A DNA stretch of 64,000 bases from Bacillota bacterium (GCA_023426125.1 JAFABI010000100.1:1-64000), one strand, 5' to 3'. Shown: positions 46,913 to 55,927, numbered from the stretch's first letter. Made by a program: numbers and translations. Notes: a model not told the origin generated them from the sequence alone.

Positions 46913-48544
46913 TCATTTGATCATATCCACGATACAACCTTCAAACTTCTTCAGCTTCGCCTTCAGTTCGTCGACTTCCAACTCATCCTTTTCATTCTTA
47001 AGCTCGTTTTTCACGATATTCGACGCTTCGTCCAGCTCTTCCCTCAAACGTTCCAGCATATCCAGCACTTCCAGCCTGCTGTAGGTGTATACCGCTTTTT
47101 CCCCGCGCCTGCCTTCCGATTCATAGACACCCTTGCTGCTGATAATAAACGAATCGCCTCTTGACGGTATGACGGCATCAATGCCGAACTTTTGCCCTAT
47201 GCTGGCGGAGAACTCATTCATGGAGGCTTCCTCGCCATGAACAATGAAAATCTTGCCGGGTTTTCGGTTGAATTTGCCGATCCACTCCAGTAAACCGTCC
47301 CTATCTGCATGGCCGGAAAAGCCTTCGATCATTTCAACCCTGGCGTTTACGGAAATATCCTCGCCGAAAATCTTGACTCTTTTCGCGCCGTCCACCAGCT
47401 TTCTCCCCAGGGTGCCTTCCGCCTGATAGCCCACAAAAATGACCGCCGATTCCTTCCTCCACAGGTTATGCTTCAAATGGTGCTTGATACGACCGGCTTC
47501 GCACATGCCGCTGGCGGATATGATGATAATGCTGTCCTTTCTCTCGTTAAGCGCTCTGGATTCGTCGGCACTCTGCGTAAACTGGAGTCCGGGGAAATCA
47601 AGAGGGTTGTCGCCGTTCTCTATATAAGAGCGCGCTTCTTCATCAAAGCAATCCAGATTGTTCCTGAAAACCTGCGTGGCCGAAACCGCAAGCGGGCTGT
47701 CTACGAAGACAGGCAGGTTGAAAATTTGATGATACTTGTCCGATTTCTTGTCCAGGTGCTTGTTCAATTCATAAATGATCTCCTGTGTCCTGCCTACGGC
47801 AAAGGAAGGTATTACAATATTGCCACCTTTCTTTACGGTATCCGTAATAATTTCCATAAACCTGTCAAGCTTGCTTTGGGAATCCACATGCAGCCGGTTG
47901 CCGTAAGTGGACTCGATCACAAGGTAGTCGGCGCTTTCGATAATCGTCGGGTCTCTGAGGATAGGTATTCCTTTATTTCCCAGGTCGCCAGAGAATACGA
48001 TTTTGGTTTCGTCGCCTCCTTCCCCTATCCAGAGCTCGACAACGGACGACCCCAGGATATGCCCGGCGTCGTTAAAGCGGGCCCTTACGCCTTCATGCAG
48101 CTTCAATACTTCATCGTAGCTTACACTATGGAACAGCTTAATGGAGTCCACGGCATTCTGGAACGTATACAGCGGCTTTTCAGGCGGCAGCCCGGCTCTT
48201 TCCCTTTTCCGGTTATTCCATTCGTTTTCAAATTCCTGAATATGGCCGCTGTCGGGCAACATGATTGCACACAACTCTACGGTAGCCCTGGTAGCATATA
48301 TTTCTCCTTTGAATCCGTCGATAAACAGCTTGGGTATCCTGCCGCTGTGGTCAATATGAGCGTGCGTCAGCACGACGAAGTCAATCTCCGCAGGATTGAA
48401 GGGGAAGGGTTCTTCATTCATCGCCTCTTCCCTGGAACGGCCTTGAAACATACCGCAATCCACCAGAAACTTGCATCCCTTTGTTTCGATAAAATAACAG
48501 GAACCGGTTACTGTCTTTGCTGCACCTAGAAATGAGATTTTCAT
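46913..48544 (-). CDS. MBL-fold beta-CASP RNA-processing exonuclease
   Basis: 543 residues, start ATG 48544 behind GAGG. The metallo-beta-lactamase core has the zinc motif THAHIDHSGRIP near residue 58, SGDLGNKGIP near 180 and ESTYGNRLH near 203. The beta-CASP insertion and the RMMBL C terminus follow (ISASGMCEAGRIKHHL, FSGHADRDGLLEW, HGEEASMNEF). Members are zinc-dependent endo/exoribonucleases of the archaeal CPSF/YSH1-like type common in Clostridia. The last 80 residues are charged and coiled-coil-like. Probably monocistronic. Confidence 0.93.
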   Translation of the reverse strand: MKISFLGAAKTVTGSCYFIETKGCKFLVDCGMFQGRSREEAMNEEPFPFNPAEIDFVVLTHAHIDHSGRIPKLFIDGFKGEIYATRATVELCAIMLPDSGHIQEFENEWNNRKRERAGLPPEKPLYTFQNAVDSIKLFHSVSYDEVLKLHEGVRARFNDAGHILGSSVVELWIGEGGDETKIVFSGDLGNKGIPILRDPTIIESADYLVIESTYGNRLHVDSQSKLDRFMEIITDTVKKGGNIVIPSFAVGRTQEIIYELNKHLDKKSDKYHQIFNLPVFVDSPLAVSATQVFRNNLDCFDEEARSYIENGDNPLDFPGLQFTQSADESRALNERKDSIIIISASGMCEAGRIKHHLKHNLWRKESAVIFVGYQAEGTLGRKLVDGAKRVKIFGEDISVNARVEMIEGFSGHADRDGLLEWIGKFNRKPGKIFIVHGEEASMNEFSASIGQKFGIDAVIPSRGDSFIISSKGVYESEGRRGEKAVYTYSRLEVLDMLERLREELDEASNIVKNELKNEKDELEVDELKAKLKKFEGCIVDMIK

Positions 48545-48570
48545 TTTCTACATACCTCACAATTGTAAAT

Positions 48571-49626
48571 TTAGCTATGCTTCAATAACCCTTCGCAAAC
48601 ATTAATTTCCAGTTCTACATTTTTTATTTCTCCTGGCTCAATAAAGGTCAATTCTCCCCTATTTCTCGCCTCGCTGCGGCCTTCCGGATACCAGGTGGCA
48701 GGTTCCATTCCCACAACATAGTCCCCTTCGCCGATCTGCTTCCACTCGGCAAAATACGGAAGCTGCTTTTTGTTAAAGGTCAGGTTCAGCGAAATTCCAT
48801 TGTTGCCGATTGCTTTGTTAAAGAGGATCGCAGTCACCTTGCCGTCGTCTTTGGGCTCCGAATCATGATAAAACACCTGCTCGGCATACCCGGGTACGGG
48901 ATCGGCAAATACTTTGCATTCATTCATTCCCTTCATGGCTTCGGCGTCTCTTGCCTTCACCGTGGAATTGCCAGGCAAAATCAGCTCCGTTGAGCTGTCC
49001 AGCAAGGGGTAGCCAAAATTAAAGTGGTACAGCAGCATCAGTGGCTCTGCCTTGAAGCCGCAGTTTTCAATGGTATCTTTTATAGTAAGCTTGCTTTCGC
49101 CCAGTCTGGCGGTGATTTCCCTTGATAACACCATATTCTCGCCAAAGACAACAGCTTCTCTGATCCGGCCTTTAATGCGTATGATAAAATCATCCCCAAC
49201 CCATTCGTTGGAAACGCATACATCTTCCGCAGGCAAGTTGGAAGCCCTGCCATGCAGACCAAGAGGTTTTCCCTCGTCAACACAGGGGGCCCCCATGTAG
49301 GTAAGGCCGCAGGTAGTCAGCAGGCCGCCGCAAAAGCTGCGCAGAAACTCCAGTCCGTTGGAATCGTAAAATGCCGGGGCCACCACCCCTGTCTTTGATA
49401 TGTATCCAAGGGCAATCCCTTTATAATCAGCCCATGCAATATCCATCCCCCTATCCGGAAGCACTGTAAAGTTCAGCCCACTGCCGGTTTTTACCTCAAC
49501 GGCCGCCACTCCTTTTGCTTTACCCGATTCGAGGGTGCAACGCCTTGCTCCTGCAAGCTGCGAAATATCTCCAACCCTTTTCATCAGTTCCCTTTTCGTA
49601 TATTCCCTGCCGTAAATTTTCGCCAC
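48571..49626 (-). CDS. Aldose-1-epimerase-like protein (DUF4432)
   Basis: About 351 residues if started at GTG 49626, which follows GGATGGGG; an ATG at 49644 is the alternative. The galactose mutarotase-like beta-sandwich is suggested by FTVLPDRGMDIAWADYKG near residue 55, LGLHGRASNLPAEDV near 128, YHFNFGYPLLD near 205 and VGMEPATWYPEGR near 308. DUF4432 proteins are found in carbohydrate loci and are presumed sugar epimerases or binding proteins; none is assigned here. It lies 26 bp upstream of the beta-CASP gene on the same strand and may share its transcript. Confidence 0.88.
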   Translation of the reverse strand: MAKIYGREYTKRELMKRVGDISQLAGARRCTLESGKAKGVAAVEVKTGSGLNFTVLPDRGMDIAWADYKGIALGYISKTGVVAPAFYDSNGLEFLRSFCGGLLTTCGLTYMGAPCVDEGKPLGLHGRASNLPAEDVCVSNEWVGDDFIIRIKGRIREAVVFGENMVLSREITARLGESKLTIKDTIENCGFKAEPLMLLYHFNFGYPLLDSSTELILPGNSTVKARDAEAMKGMNECKVFADPVPGYAEQVFYHDSEPKDDGKVTAILFNKAIGNNGISLNLTFNKKQLPYFAEWKQIGEGDYVVGMEPATWYPEGRSEARNRGELTFIEPGEIKNVELEINVCEGLLKHS

Positions 49627-49755
49627 AAGTCCCCATCCTTTCATCTCAGAGATTCATTCTTCTTCTCTTCCATTTTACCATATCTGCGGAGAAAGGATAT
49701 AAAAAAATATCGGTTGGGAGATATTTTAAGTATTATTTTCACCAGTGTTTAACTA

Positions 49756-49785
49756 TTGACAGGGACATGGTTTATGCCTTATACT
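49756..49785 (+). promoter_or_regulatory. Promoter of the tRNA operon
   Basis: TTGACA (49756-49761), 18-base spacer, TATACT (49780-49785). The first tRNA begins 18 bases after the -10 box. Confidence 0.75.
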
Positions 49786-49802
49786 AGTCTTTGTCACTTT
49801 GC

Positions 49803-49879
49803 GGGCCTTTAGCTCAGTTGGTTAGAGCAACCGGCTCATAACCGGTTGGTCCGGGGTTCGAGTCCCTGAAGGCCCACCA
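49803..49879 (+). tRNA. tRNA with CAT anticodon (elongator Met or Ile2 type)
   Basis: 77 bases with encoded CCA. The acceptor stem is GGGCCTT/AAGGCCC, the anticodon loop is CTCATAA with CAT at 49837-49839, and the T arm reads GGGGTTCGAGTCCC. GGGCCTTTAGCTC with a CTCATAA loop is not the initiator form. Whether the wobble C is modified to lysidine (Ile2) cannot be read from DNA. Confidence 0.95.
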
Positions 49880-49960
49880 AAAAGGCAGAGTACAGAGATC
49901 AGATGTAGCAGCTGCCTTCGTCATTTTATGCATTATCTGATTTCTGAACTCGGCGCTTAC

Positions 49961-50036
49961 GCCCAGATAGCTCAGTTGGTAGAGCAGTGGACTGAAAATC
50001 CACGTGTCGCTGGTTCAATTCCGGCTCTGGGCACCA
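49961..50036 (+). tRNA. tRNA-Phe (GAA)
   Basis: 76 bases with encoded CCA. The acceptor stem is GCCCAGA/TCTGGGC and the anticodon GAA is at 49994-49996 in loop CTGAAAA. It is second in the three-tRNA cluster. Confidence 0.96.
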
Positions 50037-50076
50037 AAATGCAGATACCGAAATACATCCGGTATCTGCTCCATAC

Positions 50077-50162
50077 GGAGGGGTTCCCGAGCGGCCAAAG
50101 GGGGCAGACTGTAAATCTGTTGTCGCACGACTTCGATGGTTCGAATCCATCCCCCTCCACCA
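50077..50162 (+). tRNA. tRNA-Tyr (GTA)
   Basis: 86 bases, class II with a long variable arm. The acceptor stem is GGAGGGG/CCCCTCC, the anticodon GTA is at 50111-50113, and CCA is encoded. Confidence 0.95.
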
Positions 50163-50175
50163 CAATTTTTTCGAA

Positions 50176-50262
50176 GGAAGTCGAACACCGTCAAGCGGTC
50201 GACTTCTTTTGCTTTACCAGGTAAAAAGACCGCTCTTTAGGAGCAGTCTTTTCTATTTTTGT
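50176..50262 (+). terminator. Two terminator-like hairpins after the tRNA cluster
   Basis: GAAGTCGA...TCGACTTCTTTTG (about 50180-50212) is followed by AAAAGACCGCTC, TTTA, GGAGCAGTCTTTTC and TATTTTT (50223-50262). The first ends the tRNA transcript; the second can act on either strand and may also serve the convergent gene. Confidence 0.65.
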
Positions 50263-50331
50263 ACGGGATTTGCAAGCAAATATGTTTATGCCTACAAAAC
50301 GTATGCATACGTTTTCACCTCTGCTTAAGCA

Positions 50332-51396
50332 TCAGTCCGGTTCCGTGCTTCGTTTCAGGTCCTTTTTGTCATAATGCTTGAATTCAAGAATATCAAGAAG
50401 GAAGATAAAAATCGGTATCCCGATGATCAGCCCCCAGATCCCCATAAAATGCTCTGAAAGTATCAGCACCAGAAAAGTAAAGAATACTGGCAGCTCGGTT
50501 TTTACAGAATACAGCTTGGGATTTAGAATATAGCTTTCAATAGCATGCAGCGCAAGGATCAGGATGACGACATAGACAATTTCCATAAATCCCCCGATCC
50601 GGTATGCCATGATGGAAAGGGGTATAAAGGAAATCGCCACCCCCGCGACAGGAATCAGGCTCAAAACAAAAATCATCAAGCCAAGGCCCAGCAACTGGTG
50701 AAAACCCAGGACCCACAGGCCGATCACCGATAAAACGCTGTTGCAGAGGGCAATTAAAATCTGTGCCTGTATTACCTTTCCGAAGGAATTTAAAAACCTG
50801 CTGCCAAAATGCTGCATCTGGTGAAAGAAGCCTTTGATTTTGCTATCCTTAAAGCCTGTAACAAACCGCACCACCCGGTCCTTTTCCAGAATAAAAAACA
50901 AGCTCAGCAGGATAGACATGAACAGGTATAAGCCCAATTCCCCAATATTGCCCGCAAGCTGGAAAAGGTAACCGGACTTGCCCTGAAGATACGAGCCTAT
51001 ATCCAGATTGTTCAGCAGGGAAACCAGGTAATCGAGGATTATATTGTCATATACCTTGTCTTTCTGGCTGGCAATAATCACTGCGATTTCGTTAAAAATG
51101 CTAATGATCTGATCTATGGCAATCGGTATATACCGGTATATAATATAGACCAGTGAAGAAATCAATAAAATGTAAAGGACTAATGTCAATAGAACCTTTT
51201 CTATTTTAAACGGAACAATTTTTTCAATGATTTTCTGGATAAATTTCTGGACACTGTACATCAAATAGGTGAACAAAAACGTCAGCAGCAGGAGATTTAA
51301 CATATCCTTCAGCAAATAAATGAAAACTCCCACCACCAACAACGTAAGAATTTTCTTCGTCATGTCCTTTTTCAGTAATTCTTTTAGCATCTCCAT
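50332..51396 (-). CDS. AI-2E family membrane transporter (PerM/YtvI-like)
   Basis: 354 residues from ATG 51396, preceded by AGGAGACAG; the frame is open ten more codons without a site. About eight hydrophobic segments occur in the two-block pattern of the family (TKKILTLLVVGVFIYLLKDM at the start; HQLLGLGLMIFVLSLIPVAG and MGIWGLIIGIPIFIFLLDIL near the end). Family members include autoinducer-2 exporters and sodium/proton antiporters; the substrate is unknown here. It ends with a short charged tail. The murD gene lies 125 bp upstream on the same strand. Confidence 0.9.
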   Translation of the reverse strand: MEMLKELLKKDMTKKILTLLVVGVFIYLLKDMLNLLLLTFLFTYLMYSVQKFIQKIIEKIVPFKIEKVLLTLVLYILLISSLVYIIYRYIPIAIDQIISIFNEIAVIIASQKDKVYDNIILDYLVSLLNNLDIGSYLQGKSGYLFQLAGNIGELGLYLFMSILLSLFFILEKDRVVRFVTGFKDSKIKGFFHQMQHFGSRFLNSFGKVIQAQILIALCNSVLSVIGLWVLGFHQLLGLGLMIFVLSLIPVAGVAISFIPLSIMAYRIGGFMEIVYVVILILALHAIESYILNPKLYSVKTELPVFFTFLVLILSEHFMGIWGLIIGIPIFIFLLDILEFKHYDKKDLKRSTEPD

Positions 51397-51521
51397 CCGT
51401 CTGTCTCCTGTTAGTTTCCTTTTCAAATTTTACGATTGTCCCGACTGTTTGTCTGCAGCATTTACGGACGCCCTTAACGGGAAAATCCCCGTCTGCGCCT
51501 GTAAAATATATCACGGCAGGA

Positions 51522-52916
51522 CTAAAGATTCTTTACAATTTCTTTAAAAATGTTGCCTCGTTCTTCGAAATTTTTAAACATATCAAAGCTGGCGCTTGCA
51601 GGCGATAAAAGTATTATATCATTCTCCACGGCATTCGCATAAGCTTTTTCTACAGCCTCCTGCAGCGTGGCGCATTTGTAAACGGGAATTTCACGGCCTT
51701 TCCCTGTTTTTTCAACTTCATCGTCGAAGGCCTTTTCAATCAAAGCACCGGTCTGCCCAATAAGCACCAGGCATTTTACCTGCTCTGTCAGGATTTTTCC
51801 CATCGAATCATAAGGGATGTTCTTATCATACCCGCCGGTGATGAGAATCAGCTTCCGGTTGAAGGCGCTCATCGTAGCTATTGTCCTTGTAGGGCTTGAA
51901 CCGATGGAATCGTTATAGAATTTAACTCCCTTGAGCTCTCTGACAAGCTCGTTCCTGTGCTCCACACCATTGAAGGACCGGGCCACCTGCCTGACAGCAT
52001 CAGACTCAACATGTTTGATCACTGCGGCTGCGGCTGCAAGATAATTTTCCACATTATGCATCCCCGGTAATTTTATATCATCGGCATCCAGGATGAATTT
52101 ACTTTCGTCGGCTGTTTTGAAGATGAATTTGTTGTTTTCCAGCGCCATGCCTTTTTCAAGAGCCTGTGTTCTGCTGAAGAATACGACCTGCCCGTTTGCT
52201 TCGGAGGCAAAGCTCCGGGTAATGGCATTGTCGTAATTCAGAATAAGCCGGTCGTCTTCCGTCTGATACCTGTAAATATTTTTTTTGGCATCCATGTACT
52301 CCTCCATGGATGTATGAACGTCCAGATGATTGGGTGACATATTGGTTATGACTGCGGTATTCACCCTGCACTTCATCGTATGAAGCTGAAAACTGCTGAG
52401 TTCCAGAACCACCATATCCTCTGCGCCTATTTCATCAATCCTGTCAAGGAGCGGCGTTCCGATATTCCCCCCCAGCCAGCATTTAAAGCCCTGCAATTTC
52501 AACATTTTATAGATCAGTGTAGTGGTGGTGGTTTTACCGTCGCTGCCTGTTACGGCAAAAATCCTCGCCGGACAAAGGTCGCAGAATACCTCCATTTCCG
52601 AGGTCACAACCGCGCCCCGGCTTCGCTCCGCTGTCAGTTCGGGTATGTCGTATCTTATTTTGGGTGTTTTAAAGATGACGTCAAAGCCTTTCAGGTTATC
52701 CAGATAGTTTTTCCCCAGGCTGTAGTTGATCTTAAAACCGTCAAGAGCTTTCAGCTGTTCCGCCAGATCCTGCTCCTCCGATTTGTCGAAGGCGGTTATC
52801 TCCACCTTCAGCGCCGCCAAGTACCTGATAAGCGGCATATTGCTTATGCCGATGCCCAGGACGGCTACCTTTTTCGCGCGTATATAGTCTTTATAGTCTG
52901 ACAATTTTTGGTTCAT
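51522..52916 (-). CDS. murD: UDP-N-acetylmuramoyl-L-alanine--D-glutamate ligase
   Basis: 464 residues, ATG 52916 behind AAAGGAG. Cytosolic enzyme that adds D-glutamate to UDP-MurNAc-L-Ala in peptidoglycan synthesis. The N-terminal Rossmann-like domain has VAVLGIGISNMPLIRYL, the ATP loop is VTGSDGKTTTTTLIYKML near residue 118, NMSPNHLDVH near 190 and HRNELVRELKGVKFYNDSIG near 318. Stands outside the usual mur/fts cluster. Confidence 0.95.
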   Translation of the reverse strand: MNQKLSDYKDYIRAKKVAVLGIGISNMPLIRYLAALKVEITAFDKSEEQDLAEQLKALDGFKINYSLGKNYLDNLKGFDVIFKTPKIRYDIPELTAERSRGAVVTSEMEVFCDLCPARIFAVTGSDGKTTTTTLIYKMLKLQGFKCWLGGNIGTPLLDRIDEIGAEDMVVLELSSFQLHTMKCRVNTAVITNMSPNHLDVHTSMEEYMDAKKNIYRYQTEDDRLILNYDNAITRSFASEANGQVVFFSRTQALEKGMALENNKFIFKTADESKFILDADDIKLPGMHNVENYLAAAAAVIKHVESDAVRQVARSFNGVEHRNELVRELKGVKFYNDSIGSSPTRTIATMSAFNRKLILITGGYDKNIPYDSMGKILTEQVKCLVLIGQTGALIEKAFDDEVEKTGKGREIPVYKCATLQEAVEKAYANAVENDIILLSPASASFDMFKNFEERGNIFKEIVKNL

Positions 52917-52946
52917 TGCATATTCTCCTTTTACTTTTCTATAAAT

Positions 52947-52975
52947 ATATTAAATTTTCCACTTGCATTTATCAA
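52947..52975 (-). promoter_or_regulatory. Predicted murD promoter
   Basis: Minus strand TTGATA (52975-52970), 17-base spacer, TAATAT (52952-52947). It overlaps the divergent tRNA-Leu promoter. Confidence 0.5.
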
Positions 52976-52991
52976 GTATTTCTAGTAAAAT
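52963..52991 (+). promoter_or_regulatory. Promoter of tRNA-Leu
   Basis: TTGCAT (52963-52968), 17-base spacer, TAAAAT (52986-52991), 19 bases before the tRNA. Confidence 0.6.
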
Positions 52992-53010
52992 AGGTATTGC
53001 GTTTTGATGA

Positions 53011-53097
53011 GCGGGAATGGCGGAATTGGCAGACGCGCTAGATTCAGGTTCTAGTGGTCGCAAGGCTGTGCAGGTTCAAGTCCTGTTTCCCGCACCA
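53011..53097 (+). tRNA. tRNA-Leu (CAG)
   Basis: 87 bases, class II. The acceptor stem is GCGGGAA/TTCCCGC, the anticodon CAG is at 53045-53047 within CTAGATTCAGGTTCTAG, there is a long variable arm, and CCA is encoded. Confidence 0.96.
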
Positions 53098-53099
53098 GA

Positions 53100-53131
53100 G
53101 GCTCCGGTATATTTACCGGAGCCTTTTATTT
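53100..53131 (+). terminator. Terminator of tRNA-Leu
   Basis: GGCTCCGGTA, short loop, TACCGGAGCC, then TTTTATTTT. Confidence 0.85.
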
Positions 53132-53278
53132 TACCTGCATATCCAAACCTTTATCCTGTTCTTGCTTACTCACAAGGGCTGTATCAGCTACGCGGATCCG
53201 CAATGCGTGCCCTTACACGGCAGGAGCAAACATCTGCCGATCGGATTTGCAGTATGGCACTTGCGTCCCCTTCGACCA

Positions 53279-53310
53279 AAACAAAAATAAAGGGACAGTC
53301 GCCTGTCCCT
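53279..53310 (-). terminator. Terminator of the serC-serA operon
   Basis: On the minus strand GGGACAG, GCGA, CTGTCCC is followed by TTTATTTTTG, 13 bp beyond the serA stop. The stretch 53132-53278 shows only weak similarity to the TGTAGGGGC-type palindrome near 58280. Confidence 0.85.
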
Positions 53311-53322
53311 CAAGTTCTCCTG

Positions 53323-54489
53323 TTATTTGATTACTCTCGCCATTTTAACCCCCGCAATGGCCCGGATTTTATCCACCACAGCATCCCCGATATCGCCGTC
53401 GATATCGATGATGTCGTAGCCCACACCATTCTTGTGGCGGTTCACCATGGCAGTTATGTTGATTCTGTTTTCCGCAAGGATGGTCGTTATCTGGCCAACC
53501 ATGTTGGGAATGTTGAGATGAGCGGCAATCAACCTGGTATGGCCGTTGGCAGCCAGCTCACACTCCGGAAAATTGACGGAATTCCTTACTATGCCATATT
53601 CGAGATAATCCTTCAACTGTTTCACGGCCATGACCGCGCAATTATCCTCCGACTCAGGAGTGGACGCGCCCAGATGCGGAATTGGAATGATATTGTCGTT
53701 GCCCAGCAGCTCGTCTTCCGGGAAGTCCGTTACATAGCATGCTACGGTTCCGTCGCCGATAGCCTCCAGCAGGTCCCTGTTGTCAACCAATCCGCCTCTG
53801 GCAAGGTTAATAATCCTTACGCCTTTTTTCATCAGCTTGAACTTTTCCTTGTTGATCATCCCTTTGGTATTATCATCCAGAGGAATATGGATGGTGATAT
53901 AGTCACAGGTGCTGAAAATCTGGTCCAGACTGGTTGCACGCAGCACGCAGCTTGACAGCCCCCATGCCGAATCGACGGATATGTACGGATCATAGCCGAT
54001 GACTTCCATCCCCAGCGCTACGGTATCATTTGCTACCATGACTCCTATGGCGCCAAGTCCGATGATACCGATTCGCTTCCCCTTAATCTCGGGACCTTCA
54101 AAGCAGGACTTTCCCTTTTCCACCAGTTTCCCGACTTCCTGGCCCTTCCCCTTGAGGGATTGAGCCCAGCATATTCCGTGGTATATTTTTCTGGAGGACA
54201 TAAAAAGCGCTGCAATTACCAGCTCTTTTACCCCGTTGGCATTTGCTCCGGGGGTATTGAACACGACGATGCCCTTTTCGGAACATTTGTCAATTGGTAT
54301 ATTATTCACTCCGGCCCCGGCTCTTGCTACGGCCATCAAACTGTCCGGCAGCTGCATTTCCAGCATATTTGCACTGCGTACCAGGATGGCGTCGGGCGAA
54401 GCGCTTTCGGATGAAATCTGATATGTATCCTCCGGAAGCAAGTCCAACCCCTTTTCGGAGATCTTGTTCAGCATCTGGATTGAAAACAT
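53323..54489 (-). CDS. serA: D-3-phosphoglycerate dehydrogenase
   Basis: 388 residues, ATG 54489 behind GGGAGGG. First enzyme of serine synthesis, oxidising 3-phosphoglycerate with NAD. The NAD fold reads RIGIIGLGAIGVMVAND near residue 143, the catalytic arginine is in INLARGGLVDN, and the histidine is in PHLGASTPESEDN near 277. The C terminus is an ACT domain (about 318-388), the usual site of serine feedback. The spacing of 16 bp after serC shows an operon, and both lie under the glycine riboswitch. Confidence 0.96.
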   Translation of the reverse strand: MFSIQMLNKISEKGLDLLPEDTYQISSESASPDAILVRSANMLEMQLPDSLMAVARAGAGVNNIPIDKCSEKGIVVFNTPGANANGVKELVIAALFMSSRKIYHGICWAQSLKGKGQEVGKLVEKGKSCFEGPEIKGKRIGIIGLGAIGVMVANDTVALGMEVIGYDPYISVDSAWGLSSCVLRATSLDQIFSTCDYITIHIPLDDNTKGMINKEKFKLMKKGVRIINLARGGLVDNRDLLEAIGDGTVACYVTDFPEDELLGNDNIIPIPHLGASTPESEDNCAVMAVKQLKDYLEYGIVRNSVNFPECELAANGHTRLIAAHLNIPNMVGQITTILAENRINITAMVNRHKNGVGYDIIDIDGDIGDAVVDKIRAIAGVKMARVIK

Positions 54490-54505
54490 TCAAATCCCTC
54501 CCGAA

Positions 54506-55582
54506 TTATTTATTCTCCATTTCAAATTTCTTCATGAAATCAACAAGCTTTTTAACGCCCTCCACCGGCATTGCGTTGTATATGCTTGCCCGCATTCCGC
54601 CCACGGACCTGTGGCCGGCAAGCGATCCCAGCCCTTGCTTTTGCGCCTCTGTCACAAATTTTGCGTTCAGTTCGTCCGTAGGCGCGGAGAACGTGATATT
54701 CATCAACGATCTGTCTTTTTTATCCACCGGCGACTTGAACAGAACGGATTCATCGATAAACGAATACAGCAGGGAAGCCTTTTCCCGGTTTAAGGCCCCG
54801 ATGGTCTTGATGCCGCCGATGGATTCCGTCCATTCAAATACCAGCCCTGCAACATAAATACTATAGCAGGCCGGTGTATTGTAAAGGGACTTTTCTTTAA
54901 TATGGGTTTCATAGCGAAGCATGGTAGGCGTATTTTCTATGGTTTTTCCCACCAGATCGTTGCGGACAATTACAACGGTGACACCGGCCGGCCCTAAATT
55001 TTTCTGGGCTCCTGCATAAATGAGGCCAAACTTTGTTATATCCATTTCTTCCGAAAGAATATTGCTGGACATATCTGCCACAAGAGGAATATTTCCGGTT
55101 TCGGGAAGCTTTTTGAAACAGGTTCCCTCAATGGTATTGTTGGTAGTGATATGCACATAGTCTGCATCGGCAGATAAGGTATAATTCTCAGGTATATAGG
55201 AATAATTCCTGTCCTCGGAGGATGCCGCAACATTTACCGTGCCGAACAATTTCGCCTCGGACAACGCTTTTTTGGCAAAGCTTCCGGTATTGAGGTAATC
55301 AGCCTTTTTATTTTTTGTCATAAGATTCATCGGTACCATGGCAAATTGGGTCGAAGCGCCGCCCTGCAGGAAAAGCACCGAATAATTCTCCAGAATACCC
55401 ATAAGCCTGCGCAAGGATGCCTCCGCATTTTCTATGATGGCCATGTAGGTTTTGGACCTGTGACTCATTTCCATTACCGACATTCCCGAGCCCTTGTAGT
55501 CAAGCATTTCATCTGCTGCTTTTTTTAATACCGGTTCGGGAAGCATGGAAGGTCCCGCGGAAAAATTGTAGATTCTGTTCAT
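54506..55582 (-). CDS. serC: Phosphoserine aminotransferase
   Basis: 358-residue class of enzyme starting at ATG 55582, which follows AAGGAG; an open extension to 55621 reads into the riboswitch terminator region and is rejected. It transaminates 3-phosphohydroxypyruvate with glutamate. The N terminus is NFSAGPSMLPEPVLKKA, the PLP lysine is in LIYAGAQKNLGPAGVTVVIV near residue 185, and GGMRASIYNAMP near 325 is characteristic. First gene after the riboswitch. Confidence 0.96.
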   Translation of the reverse strand: MNRIYNFSAGPSMLPEPVLKKAADEMLDYKGSGMSVMEMSHRSKTYMAIIENAEASLRRLMGILENYSVLFLQGGASTQFAMVPMNLMTKNKKADYLNTGSFAKKALSEAKLFGTVNVAASSEDRNYSYIPENYTLSADADYVHITTNNTIEGTCFKKLPETGNIPLVADMSSNILSEEMDITKFGLIYAGAQKNLGPAGVTVVIVRNDLVGKTIENTPTMLRYETHIKEKSLYNTPACYSIYVAGLVFEWTESIGGIKTIGALNREKASLLYSFIDESVLFKSPVDKKDRSLMNITFSAPTDELNAKFVTEAQKQGLGSLAGHRSVGGMRASIYNAMPVEGVKKLVDFMKKFEMENK

Positions 55583-55633
55583 CTTAACTCTCTCCTTTAC
55601 GTGATTATTGACAGGTTTCACACGGCAGAAAGC

Positions 55634-55663
55634 TCAAAAAAAGCCAAACTTGAAAGTTTGACC
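55634..55663 (-). terminator. Riboswitch-controlled terminator before serC
   Basis: On the minus strand GGTCAAACTT pairs with AAGTTTGGCT, followed by TTTTTT. It sits between the glycine aptamers and serC. The base of its left arm overlaps an octamer complementary to part of the second aptamer. Confidence 0.85.
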
Positions 55664-55698
55664 TCTGGGAAACAAAATAAAAGCATCCGCTGCCGTAT

Positions 55699-55865
55699 GT
55701 TTGACTCTGTCCTTTTGCCTGAGAGATTATTCCTTTTTTATGGGAAATGCCCCTTCGGCGCCACCAATGGTCTCTCCAGAGGTACGTCCGATTGAAGTCT
55801 CCTTACCTGAGAGTTTAGCTCCTTCGGTGAACCGCCGCATACCGCGCGGTTTCTCTCCTTCAATC
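55699..55865 (-). promoter_or_regulatory. Tandem glycine riboswitch
   Basis: Two consecutive glycine aptamers on the minus strand. Aptamer 1 (55865-55790) has closing stem GATTGAAG/CTTCAATC and core elements GGAGAG, CACCGAAGGAGC and CTCTCAGGTAAGGA. Aptamer 2 (55783-55699) has GGAGAGACC, GGCGCCGAAGGGGCA and CTCTCAGGCAAAAGGACAGAG. They are joined by a short linker, as in the classic cooperative gcvT-type riboswitch. It controls serC-serA through the terminator at 55634-55663. By sequence alone the octamer ACCTCTGG at 55783-55776, part of the closing stem of aptamer 2, can instead pair with CCAGAGGT at 55668-55661, which includes the base of the terminator. This predicts termination when glycine is bound. 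Confidence 0.95.
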
Positions 55866-55898
55866 CTCATCCGTCTTTATTGAGTTGTGTTACCTCAT

Positions 55899-55927
55899 AT
55901 TATAATTTGCGTCCAATGCAATGTCAA
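55899..55927 (-). promoter_or_regulatory. Consensus promoter of the riboswitch-serCA transcript
   Basis: Minus strand TTGACA (55927-55922), exactly 17 bases, TATAAT (55904-55899): a perfect sigma-A promoter. The -35 box contains the dinB stop codon. The transcript would start about 25 bases before aptamer 1. Confidence 0.9.

Noticed and set aside
53195..53260. Possible degraded copy of the TGTAGGGGCG palindrome
   Set aside because: Only a short match (CGCAATGCGTGCCCTTACA) remains and the arms do not pair well; evidence too weak to list as a repeat.
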